Positions 10,101 to 20,560 of a stretch of 64,000 bases of DNA are shown in pieces. This stretch comes from Trochalopteron elliotii (lineage: Eukaryota > Chordata > Aves > Passeriformes > Leiothrichidae): the NCBI GenBank assembly GCA_024734555.1, contig JANPWX010019799.1, positions 39,307 through 103,306 of the forward strand, given 5' to 3'. How positions within the stretch are numbered: position 1 is the stretch's first letter; every line of letters starts with the position of its first letter. The notes beneath the pieces were generated by a model. The model had not been told where the DNA came from, searched no databases, and saw only the letters and a list, made by a program, of their open reading frames with translations. The translations under genes were made by a program, and so were the position numbers.

Positions 10101-13100
10101 CTAGTGGTAGATTTATGTTATTTCCTGTTGTTTTAAAGAGCCATCAGGGTGGCTTTCCATGCTGGAAAGCTGTGGTCTTCTCTGCCCAGCCAGGGGGCTC
10201 CTCACCAGACAATGGAAGGAGGTTGGATGCTCAGGTGGAAGTGCTGCCCTGGTTCCAGTTTCTCTGGAGATTAATTTTTTCCATTCAAATATTGAATGTA
10301 GAGTGGAAGTGCCAGAGCTGGTTGTAAAGTGCAACCTCAAACCAGGTGCCCTGTGGCAAAAAACCCCATGAAAATGATGAAGCAATGGGAAAATGAGGCA
10401 TTTACTGTCACTTTTTTGGTGTTTAGTGGCAAATTCCAAATTTTATACTCCCCTGTTCCCTTTTAGGGTGGATTTGGTGCTGCTCATGCACTGGCAGGTT
10501 CTCTTGTATAGCAGGAGAAGGTTGGGCATGGGACAGAGGGTTTTCCCATTGCCTTGAAGCCTTTCCCTGACTCTTCCCTGCTGGGGAAACCTGCTCTGTG
10601 TCATCCTGGACTCCTGGAAAACAAATGGCTGGGGGACTGCTGTAAATAAACCTCAAGGAGTGTTTATTTGAAGTCTTTGTGGAGCAAGAACAGGTTTAAA
10701 CAGTGGCGAGGGGCCAGGAAAATGTGCTGGGGGCACATGGAGGGTGAGGAGGGGAGGGAAGGTAATGCTCAGTCATTGGAAAACCAGCCTGGACTTCTTG
10801 TTTTGGAGGGGTACTGGGTGAGCTGGTTGGTTTTGGGGGGAGGATGGGCTTTTCTGGGCACAGAGGAATGATGTCTGTGGGTTTCTGCCTGGGTTTGGGG
10901 GGCAGAAATGGAGATTTAAACCCTCAGGTGGTGGAGGTGCAGGTGAATCGTGGTGTGGGATGCTGAGCAGCCAGACTCCCACAATACCTGGCCTTCCATG
11001 CTGAAACACGAGTGGATCATTCCCCTTTCCACCCATGGCCTGTTTAAGGGGAATGTTATGAGGTTTGCCTTGGGTGAGAGCACAGGGATGGATTTTACTG
11101 CAGGAATCCAAGTGCTGGGGAAGCAGCACCGCTCTGCTGTCAGTGCTGCTGGCAAACCTGGCACAGCTCCATCCCCACAGGCTTTGTTTTGAGTTTCCAG
11201 AGCAAATCCCACTGCCTTTCCTCTTGATAAATGACTGCAGGCCGGATTTCTCTTGTGGAGAACAAGTAAATATTCATGAGTCAGACATGTAATGGCAGGG
11301 ATGAGCAAACCCCGCTCGCCAAGCTGACCCCGGACATAGCCCCATCTTACAGGGTTTTCCATCCTAGCCTGGGAAGTGGGTTCCAACAGGCCCTCTGGGG
11401 ATGTTTGTGGGTGCCATGCTGGGTGTTCCTTACCTGGTGCCAGGTTAATTTGTTGGATGGGATGCTCAGAGGTACAAACTCCCCGCCCCGAGTTTTCTGA
11501 ATTACAGAAAATCCTGAAGGTTTGAGTTTCCTCCCTGAGAGGGGATAGCTGTGGTGGAGAATATGCCTGGATTGTGGGGGTGATGATAAAGAGGAGGAGG
11601 AGGAGTTCTTGCTGGAAACATAGGCATCAGGATGCTTCTAGACATGGAAAGGGGAGACCCTTGGAAATTAAGGATGTTGCAGGGTGTGTGACTGGCATGG
11701 GGCCCTCTCTCCCCAAGGATGCCACTGCCTGAGCATTTCATCCAAAGGCTATGGAGATGGCTGGAATGGGGGCAGGACCTTGCATTTTCTACACCCATCC
11801 CCTTGGGTTTGAATCTCCCAGCTGGACAGTGTGTCCATGTAACAGCATGGACTGCTTGGAACTGCTCCCAGTGTGTCCTTGTGCTAAGGAGAAACCTTTG
11901 TTTTGAGCTGAAATGTGAATTTATGCCTTTGAGCATCATTTAATATGGGAAACTGGAAATGTTTCATTAAAAAAATAAAACAGTTCATACAAAGTGTCTG
12001 TAGGGCTTTTTCCCAGCCTCCTGGTCTGCTGGGGGCTGCAGGACTGCTCAGCACTGAGCATCACAGATTGCCTGTCCTTGGCTTCCAGGGGAGCAGCACC
12101 AAAGAGTATTTCCTCCAGAGGACTCTGCAGAGCCTCGAACGCTATTTCTACCTGATTGCTTTCAACTACTACCTTCACGAGCAGGTAAAACCCGCCGGAA
12201 CAACCCCAAAAACACCTTCCTTGCCCTCTTTGTTTTGTCCCCGCGGTGCGGCGGGAGGGCGGGCGCTTCCCCCTTTGAGTTTCCCGAGTGGGTTTTCCCG
12301 GCGGGGCGGCGGGCAGGGGGATCAGAGCCCCGGCTGATGGTGCGTCCCCTCCCCCGGCCCCCCGCCGGCAGTACCCCCTGGGCTTTGCCCTCAGCTTCAG
12401 CAGGTGGATGTGCCGGCACCCGGAGCTGTACCGGCTGCAGGCGGACATGAACTGCTCGGAGCTCACCGTCACCGCCGAGCTCGTCACCAAGGGCGCGCGG
12501 GTGCTGGTGAGTGAGCTGTACAGGGGTGGTGGGGATGGCACCTTCCCGGGGTGCCCGCCCTCACAGAGGTCTGGAGGGGTGGGAGAAGCCCTGTTGTGGG
12601 GCAGGTGTCATAAAATCTTGGGTCCAGGTCGTGCTGGCACCTGTAGCATCGTGCTGCTGCGTGTCCCTGAGAGCTGACGATACAGGTGAGGAGACAGGGT
12701 CCCGTTTGGAAATCCCAGTGCTGTTTATTGTCTGCACTGTGGGTACGGCCTCCAAGGTAGACCAACGAGGCCAAGGATCCAGGGTTATATACCGGATAAA
12801 AGGAGTGTTTCTGAGGGTCAAGGTCCAATAGGGACAGGGAAACATGGTGCAGAGGGGTGGCCAGGAAATGGGGGGACTGACGGGGTTACAGGGGTGTGGT
12901 ACTGTGGGAAAAACAACCCAACAGGGTCCAAGGGAAGGGAGAACATTCTGGCAGGTGTGCATATATGGTAATGGGGTGACATGAACTTAACAAAGCAATG
13001 AAATAACGAAACCTAAGAAATACTAACATGTGGCTTGCAAAGGCCCATGGGAAGAAAGTTCTTCTCACTCTGGTCTAAAAGAGTATCTCCTATAGGCATT

Positions 13101-16100
13101 TTCAGCAGGGGTGGAACTAGATGGTTTTATAGTTCCTTCCAGCCCGACCCATGTGAGGATAAATGTGGCCAGAGATCCTTGTGCACATGGATGTGTCTGG
13201 AGCATCCCATGACATGAGCTGGGCAGCAGCTCCATGGTTTCTGGGTGGGGTGAAGGAGACCAGGACCATTGGTGCCTTGTGCTGCAAGAAGAACATGTAC
13301 CCCCAACGTGGGGCTTTGAGCCCCGGATGCTGCTGTTGGAAAGGTCTGGGGGCTTGTCCTGAGCAGGGTCGAGGGGTTGTGCTGCGATCCTGAGGGTGGG
13401 AAGGGACGTCCCTTGCCTGGGCATTGCTCTGTTCCAGGTGGCGGATGAGCGCTTCTGCCCGGATGTGCTGAGCACTGCCAAGGAGATGAGCGTGGCCAAC
13501 TTCCGGAGGGTGCCCAAAATGCCCGTCTATGGCACGGCACAGCCCAGCTCCAAGGTGGGGGGCACGATCCCACGTCGGGCAGGGACCCCACATCGGGCTC
13601 CCAGCCCTCCCATCACCCTTGCCCACCCTTCCCTCAGACCCTGGGCAGTGTCCTGAGGTACCTGACGGATGCCAAGAGGAAGCACTCCCGCATTGTCTGG
13701 ATCAACCTCCGGGAGGAAGCGGTCCTGGAAGGGAACGAGCAGATCTACACGCTGCGGGAGCCTGGACTCCTGGAGGAGCTGATCCCTGTGCCTGCTGCCT
13801 CGCCCCAGCAGCTGGAGGTGAGCTCTGGGAGATGCAGGATGCTGTGGAGGTTCCCAGGAACTCTTGTGGGTGATTTCCACAGGCTTTGATAGTTCCTCAC
13901 CCTCTGGAGCTGCTGGTTTTGTTTTCCTTTGGGAACAAGGGAGCAGAGCAGAGATCTACCCTGGAAGAATTTCTAGCATGCCTTGAGAGCGAGGGTAAAA
14001 GGCATCTGGGGAAAGGGGAGCGGATGTTCCCAGCTGGATTTCCAGGGGAGACAGGCAGTGGAGGAGCTTGGCTGCCAGCAGCAGTGTGGCTGCATGGAGG
14101 AGCTGCCCAGTGTGGTGGGAAATGATGCTCCTGGGGCTCCCATCAAGCACAGAGACACCTGGGAAGAACTGGTGGCCAGGACCTGGTGTGGGGTTTGGGG
14201 TGTTCACCTGCATCTAAAAACATTGATTAAAATCCTGCAAAAATTAGGAGGGACGGGTGTTACAGTGGGGGTTTCTCCGTCCTCTGCAGAAACTGGAGGC
14301 TGCCCTGAAGGGGAACCTGCTGAAGTGCCAGAAGTGGCTGGAGGTGTACCTGGAGGCAGAGAAGCAGATGAAGATGTTCAAGAGCTGCCTGACCACGCAG
14401 GAGATATTCAGTCAGCAGAAGAATTCCTGCCAGGGACTCACCTACCGCCGCATCCCCATACCAGACTTCTGTGCTCCCAAGGAGCAGGTACCCCAGGGAG
14501 GGGATGGTGCTGCTGCCTCCATCCCAAGCCACCCCTGATGCTGTGCAGGAATGTCACTTGGGTGCTCAGGGCTGGTGGGGTGCTTGCCAGGGCAGGGGGT
14601 GATGCCCAGGAGATGCTGCATGCAGAGGCTCTTTGCCTTCAGGATGGATCTGGCACCAAGGAAACAGGGATTTCAACCTGGAGGCTGTAGGACAAAAGGG
14701 GACCCCGAGGTGAGGAAGTCTTGCATCCCTAAAAACCCACTGGCTTCATCCTGGCAGGACTTTGACCGGCTGCTGGAGGCCATGAAGAGCGCCCTGGCCG
14801 AGGACTCACGAGCAGCCTTCGTGTTCAACTGCTCCAGTGGCCGGGGCAGGACCACCACGGCCATGGTCATTGCTGTCCTCACCCTCTGGCACTTCAATGT
14901 GAGTACTGGGGGCTGGAACAGCCCCTGGGGAAGCTCTGGAGAGCCCATGGCAGCCATGTCACAGCCAGAGGGTTGAAGGGAGTGTGGGCATGGCCAGGGT
15001 GGACTGTGGGTGTGGACATCTGTATGTTGTCATTAGCTGTGCCTAACTCCCAGTGAACTCCAGAAGTCTGGGTGAATCCCTGGTGAGCCTTTACCCTCTT
15101 CCTGAGAGCTCCTACCCCCAGGATGAAGGGTTAAGGGCAGGGGAGATCATGGAATCACTGAATAGTTTGGGGTTGGAAGGAATCTTAAAGCTCATCTCGT
15201 TCCACCCCTTTGCTGTGGGCAGGGACACCTTCCACTATCCCAGGTGGCTCCAAACCCCGTCCAGCCTGGCCTTGGACACTTCCAGGGATCCAGGGGCAGC
15301 CACAGCTTCCCTGGGCAACCTGAGCCAGTGCCTGGAGCAGTCCTCTGTCTGTCCAGACATGTGGCTCCCTCCTCGGGCATGGGTAAAATTTTCATGGTCT
15401 GTACCTGGCAGGGGCAAGGTGGGGGATGCTGGGAGTCCTGGTGGGCTGGGCACAGGCTCTGCATTTTTGTGCAGCCCATAATGACCCCGTCCCCTCTGGC
15501 CACCCCAGGGCATCCCTGAGATGAGTGAGGAGGAAATCGTCAGTGTGCCTGACGCCAAGTACACCAAGGGGGAGTTCGAGGTGAGTCCTGGGGCTGGCTA
15601 AGCCACAGCTGCTTGTTTGGAGGGGCTGGATCCTCTCCTGGGCAGTGGGACGAGGCAGGGGGCTGCTGGTGAATCCCTGCCCGTGCTCCAGGTGGTGATG
15701 AAGGTGGTCCAGCTCCTGCCTGATGGTCATCGGATGAAGAAGGAGGTGGACATGGCCCTGGACACGGTCAGCGAGACCATGACCCCCATGCACTACCACC
15801 TCCGGGAAATCATCATCTGCACCTACCGCCAGGTGAGCCCCCCTTCCCGTCAGGACCAGGCAATTCCAGAGGGACCAGCCCTGCCAAAGCTGGATCCTTT
15901 CTCAGGCTGAGGCTCTCTGGTGTGTCACCAGAGACGTGCCAGGGCTCTCGTGGTCACGGTCCCTGCCTCGCATCCTGTGCTGTCCTGCATCCCAGCCAGA
16001 GTGCTGTGTGCATCCCGCATCCCATCCAGCATTCCTCTCCTCCAGCATCCCTTCCATGCCGGGAGGCGCAGCCAGCAGAGGGCAGGACTGCTCTGTCCCG

Positions 16101-19100
16101 CTCCGCTTCCAGCCCCAAAGGCTCCTCTGGCTCCTCCCGAGTTTGGGAAGGAGATTGAGCTTTGGGAAGGGGAGCCACCCCTGGGAACGGACTGCTCCAT
16201 GGCCAGCTGAGCTTGTGCTCCACAGCCCTGTTTTACTTGGGAGCTGATGAAGAAGCAAAAAAGATTATTTTCATCAGATTTGGGATATTTTAAACCCATG
16301 CAACTATATCACAGGGCCTTGGAAGGGCAGAGCCCAGGGCCTGGTGCTGTCCCTGGGATGGTTTGTGCCACATCCCAGCAGTGAGGCAATGCCTCACTTC
16401 AGCTCTCGCTCCAGCTGCCATCGATCTGTGTTTTCCATTAATGGCCGCCAACGATTGATGGAGGGAAGAAAAACCAGAATGTTCAATCATCCAGGGACAT
16501 CTGCAGCTTCCTGGGGGTTTGCCTTCTGGTTCCTGAAATCCTCTGCATTTTTTGGGGGGAGCTGGGAGAGAAAATCTCTGGAGACCTAACTATTTGCAGA
16601 TGTAGCCATTATTAATTATTAATTAATTTATAGCCACATTTTTTTATTAATTTATTATTATTCATTATAAGTAATTTAATTTAATTTTGGCTTTCCCTCC
16701 TTTACTATGGAGATGTGGCCATGTGGTGAGTTCCACCTGCTTGGCTGTCAGGACTAGCACAGGGGTGATCCTGGGCTGTATCCCATTTCCAGGCTGGTGG
16801 GAAGGCAAGATAAGGAGGGATTCATCCACTCCCTCTGCTCAAGGAAGAGCCTCATGTCACTGGAGCTTGTACTTCCCTCTTGGCTGCTCCATCCATCCCA
16901 TTTGATTTGGCTTGGCCCTGAGCAAACGCTTTAATTTTAATTTATTTTTTGGTTTTTTTCCTCAGTGATGGGCAGCCTGGAGAAGAGAATGATGGGAATT
17001 TTTTGGGTTTTGGGAGCCTGCTGGGAGATGCTTTTCAGGGTTAGAGCAAACAGAATGGAAGGGAAAGGTGTTTTGGGGTCTTGGTATGGTTTGTTCTGAC
17101 CTCTTCCCATCCCTAACCAGGAGGAAAAAATAGGAAAATGTAGGAAAATATAAATAACGGGGTAAAATATAAATGATAGGATAGTAAGGTGGTAAATAAT
17201 AAGATAATAGAAGAAAAATAAATAGGATAATAGAATAAAATGAGAAGTAATAGGGTAATAAAAGAAAATTGGATAATAGAAGAAAACTAAATAGGATGAT
17301 AGAATAAAATTATAAGTAAGAGAAGAAAAATAAATAACATAATAGAATAAAACAATAAATAATAGGATAAAAAATAAATAGGATAATATAACAACATGGT
17401 AAATAATAGGATAATAGAATGAAAAATAAATAGGGTAATACAGTACCAGGATAAACAACAGGATAATAGGATTTGCTACAGATCTGCAAATACTGGCACA
17501 CACAGGTGGTGGAGGAGACACCTTTTCCCAAGGACAGAGCTGGAGTGAGGAATTGTTGCTTTTTGGGATGGCCTGTGGGATCAGGGCTCTGATTTATTAG
17601 TATTTATGAATTCCTAGGAGGGGCAGTGTGCAGGGCTTAAAATAATGGCAACAATAATACTAATAAAAAATGACTGTATAATTACATACAATATCTAACA
17701 AAGCAATAAATATAAATAATGAATGCTATAGTATATATAAAACATATAAAAGAGATATTTATAATTTATATATATAAAATAGTACTGGGAGATGTGATGA
17801 CCACCAAGCTCAGAGCTTCTCTTCCTCTGGAAACAGAGGCTGAATCCAGGTGGGAATGCCTTCAAGGGCTCTGGGGAAGTGCTTTACAGTCCAGGAACTC
17901 ATGGGGTGGGGGTACAGTTTGCACTTGGCCGTCTATTCCTGCTCCTGCTCCCCAGGTTTAGCCATCCCTCACCTATTTTTGAGCTCTGGGAATGTTGTTA
18001 CCCTCTGGAAACCACAAGGAAATGAGAGCCTGGAGCGCCAAGCCCCGGCCGGAGTGGGCTGGATGGATGAGCTTATTTTTGTCCCCTAAGTGTTCCTCCC
18101 TCTTCCCATGCCCTTCCCATGGCTTCTCCCAGGGCTGTGGGTGAGGGTGGGATGCAGGAGCTGCCCAGGGGTGCTCTCCCAGCACGGGTGCCACAGGTGC
18201 CTCAGCCAGGCTGCTGTTCCTTCCAGGGAAAGTCGGGCAAGGATGAGAGGGAGACGCGGACGCTGCAGCTGAGGAGCCTGCAGTACCTGGAGCGCTACAT
18301 CTTCCTCATCCTCTTCAATGCCTACCTGCACCTGGAGAAGAAGGACTCCTGGCAGAGGCCCTTCAGCCTCTGGATGCGTGAGGTGAGGCTTTCCCCAGCT
18401 GCTGCCTCGCTCAGCCTCGTGTTTACATGGGAATAACAGGGATTTACTGGGAGGCAGGCGCCCATCCTTAACTTGTATGTGATTTCTGGGCTTGGTGGGG
18501 TGTCCTCTATGCTCCCTTTGCTCCCTGGGTTGGTGGCATCTCACTGGAGATGGATGCCATCCCATCACATGGGTGGGGAGCTCTCCCACCCAAAACCTGC
18601 TCTTTTCCCCTGGTTTGAGTTTCCCAGGGGTTTTGTTGCAATTGCAGCCCCTGGGGCTGGGGGGCCACCAGCCAAACCTGCCTGGCCAGGACAGGTGGCA
18701 CAGGGGATGGGAGATCTGGGAGGACGGGATGGTGGCATTGGATATCCAAGGGAATTGGGAAGCAGCTGAAAAAATTGAATGGGAGGTGAGTGAGAGACCC
18801 TAAATGATCCTTATGGAATGGGAGAAGACTGGGTAAGAGACGCTAAATTTCCTGCTCAGGGGGGTTGTAGGCCCTGGATTTATTTGGGATACATTGATTT
18901 GAATGGGAATGTTGAGTAGGGGCTGTAAATTTCCCTGAAAAAGGGGCTTTGGAGGTGGTACAAGTGGTGTGGGATGCATAGGGGTGTGTGTGATGGTGCC
19001 TGGGAGGCTCTTCTGCATGAAAGGGGAGTCAGGGAGGAAAAGGGGAAGCTGAAGACACGGCAATTTTAATAACGCTACTATTACTATTCTTATTGCATCT

Positions 19101-20370
19101 AAATTATTTATTCAACTTTTATTATCGCATGACTGCATTTCATTAGTTTCAATCTGAATTTCTGTTATTTCGTTGTATCACTTCTATTGATGCACTCTCC
19201 AATTTCACTCGCTTTTTATTTATTTTGTCATTTCCATCTTTTACTTCTATTACAGTGCATAGAGTTTTTCTCCTCCCTCTCCCGGTTTTGCTGTTGTGGG
19301 AAAAACCTTCATCCCTTCATCCCTCGCCTCCGCCGGCGCTTCTAATTCCTATTGGCATCTTTGATGCGCCGGCCGGGCGGGAGATGAAAGGGCGGAGCTG
19401 GAGCTGGAGCCGGAGCGGGGCCGCCGGTGCCCGCCCCGCCCTGGCATCCCGGTTATGCCGGTGTTTGCATTGCCCGGCGGCCGCCGCTGGGGCTGGACCA
19501 GCTTTCCTGGAGATTTGGGATGTTTGCTGTTGGCTCGGTGCGGGAGGCTTGTGGTTGAACGCAGCAGTTTTTAGTGCGCCGCTTTTGGGGGCTGCATCCT
19601 TTAATGCTGCACTTTTGGAGGCTGCACCTCTTAAAGCAGCACCTTCTGGAGGCTGCACCTTTTAAAGCAGCACCTTTTGGGGCTGCATTTCCAGCGCATG
19701 GATTTACGTCTGCCCCTCTGTCCCTCCCGCCCCGTTTGCTGGAGCATCTTTTAATGCAGCATCTTTCTTTTGGTGCTGCATCTTCTGAGTGCGGCCCCAA
19801 AAGGTGCTGCCCCTTTTAAGACCACACCTCCCATACGTGGGGTTTACATCCCCCCCTCCCCACTCCCCCGTCTGTTGGAGGAGAGGGAAAAACACCCGAC
19901 CCGCGGATACAAGGAGCCTTTGACCCCTGGAGCGCCCCTTCCCGCTGCATAATCCCCGCGTTCTTAGCAAAAACAAGGCGCCATTGTAGCTTTTTGGCAG
20001 GAGGGTGCCAAAGCCAACAAACCCTGTGATGGCTGACCCCAGCAGCGGGGAAGAGGCTTAAAAAATGGATAAACTGGGGCTGGAAAGAGGCTGGGGGAGC
20101 TGAAGGGGGTGGTACCGGGAAGGGGGGGTGAGGGATGCCGGGGATCATCACCCCGGAGGTCGCAAAAGCATCCCCGGGGTGGGAGAGGAATTCAGCCTCT
20201 CCTTCTCCCTCCATTTCCAGGTGGCAGCCGTGGCTGGGGTCTACGAGGTGCTGAACCAGCTGGGATTCCCAGAGCTGGAGAGCCTGGAGGGCAAAGCCCT
20301 GTGCACACTGCGGGGCCGCTGGCAGGCGCAGGCGGCCTCGTCCCGTCCCTTCCGCGGGGACTTCGTGTAG
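6942..20370 (+). CDS. PALD1: PALD1, paladin (complete coding region, 19 exons)
   Basis: Paladin is a cytosolic, membrane-associated protein of the dual-specificity phosphatase fold. It is known as a phosphoinositide phosphatase acting on endosomal VEGFR2 signalling and was studied in chick neural crest. Coding exons: 6942-7126, 7253-7355, 7545-7724, 7795-7959, 8056-8216, 8356-8431, 9168-9319, 9397-9493, 9601-9705, 12089-12184, 12372-12506, 13438-13554, 13638-13817, 14290-14487, 14758-14898, 15509-15580, 15692-15832, 18227-18382, 20221-20370. All junctions are GT-AG and phases agree throughout, giving 2610 nt (869 residues plus stop). The human protein is about 856. Two Cys-X5-Arg loops lie at residues 311-317 and 675-681. 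The start MGTTAS has Gly2 and Ser6, fitting N-myristoylation. No frameshift or internal stop was found. Exon boundaries were read by eye, so a few could shift by a codon. Confidence 0.96.
8432..9167 (+). other. PALD1 intron 6
   Basis: Intron of 736 nt with no coding exon seen. It ends in a large TCCA microsatellite (9046-9148) only 19 nt from the exon 7 acceptor. Confidence 0.9.
9046..9148. repeat. (TCCA)n microsatellite, about 26 copies
   Basis: A perfect tetranucleotide array of roughly 103 bp. It sits in PALD1 intron 6 next to the exon 7 acceptor, so branch point and polypyrimidine tract probably fall in or beside the repeat. It opens a spurious repeated frame in several readings. Confidence 0.98.
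9168..9493 (+). CDS. PALD1: PALD1 exons 7-8: first phosphatase signature
   Basis: Exon 7 (9168-9319) encodes [11 protein letters not shown], a Cys-X5-Arg P-loop with Cys311 and Arg317. A run of four histidines (about residues 333-336) follows and is not in the human protein. Exon 8 (9397-9493) encodes the helical segment around [13 protein letters not shown]. The intron between them is only 77 nt. The nucleophile-position Cys and the Arg are intact, so the loop itself does not look degenerate. Confidence 0.93.
9706..12088 (+). other. PALD1 intron 9
   Basis: Intron of 2383 nt with donor GTAATT and acceptor gcttccag. I see no coding exon, recognised repeat or RNA gene in it. Confidence 0.85.
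12606..13104 (-). mobile_element. Solo endogenous-retrovirus LTR (ERVL-like), minus strand
   Basis: A 499-bp element in PALD1 intron 11. It starts TG and ends CA and is flanked by a 5-bp direct duplication GCAGG (12601-12605 and 13105-13109). On the minus strand a TATATAA box (12785-12791) is followed 56 bp downstream by AATAAA (12724-12729), the layout of an LTR promoter and polyadenylation signal. No gag, pol or env coding is attached, so it is a solo LTR left by recombination. The 5-bp duplication fits ERVL-type elements, but the family was not confirmed by alignment. Confidence 0.75.
13105..13150 (+). mobile_element. CR1 tail interrupted by the solo LTR
   Basis: Immediately after the LTR the sequence resembles a plus-strand CR1 end: GCAGGGGTGGAACTAGATG, then CCTTCCAGCCCGACCC. 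The LTR appears to have inserted into this older CR1. The upstream half, ending at 12605, is too degraded to delimit. Confidence 0.5.
13818..14289 (+). other. PALD1 intron 13
   Basis: Intron of 472 nt. No repeat or other feature was recognised. Confidence 0.85.
14758..14898 (+). CDS. PALD1: PALD1 exon 15: second phosphatase signature
   Basis: This exon encodes [15 protein letters not shown], the second Cys-X5-Arg loop (Cys675, Arg681). It carries the GRGRTTTAM segment typical of the C-terminal paladin repeat. It is 141 nt, in phase 0 at both ends, with acceptor ctggcag and donor gtgagt. The duplicated signature is the family hallmark and separates paladin from single-domain dual-specificity phosphatases. 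Confidence 0.94.
14899..15508 (+). other. PALD1 intron 15
   Basis: Intron of 610 nt that contains one minus-strand CR1 tail and otherwise nothing recognised. Confidence 0.85.
15148..15337 (-). mobile_element. CR1 LINE 3' tail fragment
   Basis: Minus-strand CR1 end: ATGGAATCACTGAATAGTTT, then the GGGCAGGGACACCTTCCAC block, then CCACAGCTTCCCTGGGCAACC. About 190 bp, in PALD1 intron 15. Confidence 0.9.
15833..18226 (+). other. PALD1 intron 17
   Basis: Intron of 2394 nt. It holds AT-rich blocks at about 16600-16690 and 17640-17785 and a C-poor degenerate minisatellite at 17125-17470. No coding exon was seen. A 194-residue minus-strand frame here is an artefact of the minisatellite. Confidence 0.85.
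17125..17470. repeat. Degenerate AT-rich, C-poor minisatellite
   Basis: Some 340 bases are built from imperfect copies of a short unit resembling AAATAGGATAATAGAAT. Cytosine is almost absent from the + strand, a strong strand asymmetry. Copies vary in length, so there is no single period. Confidence 0.8.
19365..19495. promoter_or_regulatory. Intronic CpG-rich block with GC boxes
   Basis: Dense CpG dinucleotides with GGGCGG and CCCCGCCC elements (Sp1-type) lie within PALD1 intron 18. It could be an intragenic promoter or enhancer, or merely GC-rich sequence; no transcript start is evident. Confidence 0.3.
19561..19690. repeat. 30-bp minisatellite
   Basis: About four copies of a unit starting GCTGCA and containing TTTTAA or CTTAAAGCAGCAC spaced by 30 bp. 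More diverged copies continue at 19739-19829. Because 30 is a multiple of 3, the repeat keeps frames open on both strands and mimics an Ala/Leu-rich protein. Confidence 0.85.
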
Positions 20371-20560
20371 GGTGGGGAGGGGGGAACCCCTGCTGCTTTC
20401 TCTGGGGTGGGGAAGAGCAAAAAAAAAAAGAAAAAAAAAAAAAGACTGTTTTCCCCAAATCCGAGGGTGTGGGGAGGGAGGGGCGAGCCTCAAAGCTGCC
20501 TTAGGATGGGAGGATTTCTGGGGTTCTTTTGGAAACAATAAAAATATTGTAAATTAAAAA
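20371..20560 (+). other. PALD1: PALD1 3' UTR
   Basis: Short 3' UTR of about 190 nt from the TAG stop to shortly after the AATAAA at 20537. It contains an A-rich run at about 20419-20444. The cleavage position is estimated from the usual 10-30 nt distance. Confidence 0.8.
20537..20542 (+). terminator. PALD1: PALD1 polyadenylation signal AATAAA
   Basis: Canonical AATAAA 167 nt after the stop codon, the first such signal on the coding strand downstream of the gene, followed by a T-containing stretch. Confidence 0.85.

Larger units (their letters stand above)
12507..13437 (+). other. PALD1 intron 11
   Basis: Intron of 931 nt. About half of it is the solo LTR. The rest holds a CR1 remnant and unassigned sequence before the gttccag acceptor. 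Confidence 0.9.
18383..20220 (+). other. PALD1 last intron (18)
   Basis: Intron of 1838 nt. In order it contains a G-poor stretch (about 19068-19258), a CpG-rich block (19365-19495), a 30-bp minisatellite (19561-19690) with diverged copies to about 19829, and GC-rich sequence up to the final exon. Confidence 0.85.

Noticed and set aside
16937..17521. A 194-residue minus-strand open frame rich in Tyr, Leu, Ile and Phe that looks like a membrane protein
   Set aside because: It is the reverse reading of the C-poor minisatellite in PALD1 intron 17; there is no conserved domain, splice signal or start context.
19225..19800. Ala-rich repeat protein frames on both strands
   Set aside because: The 30-bp minisatellite keeps frames open; the stretch is inside a spliced PALD1 intron.
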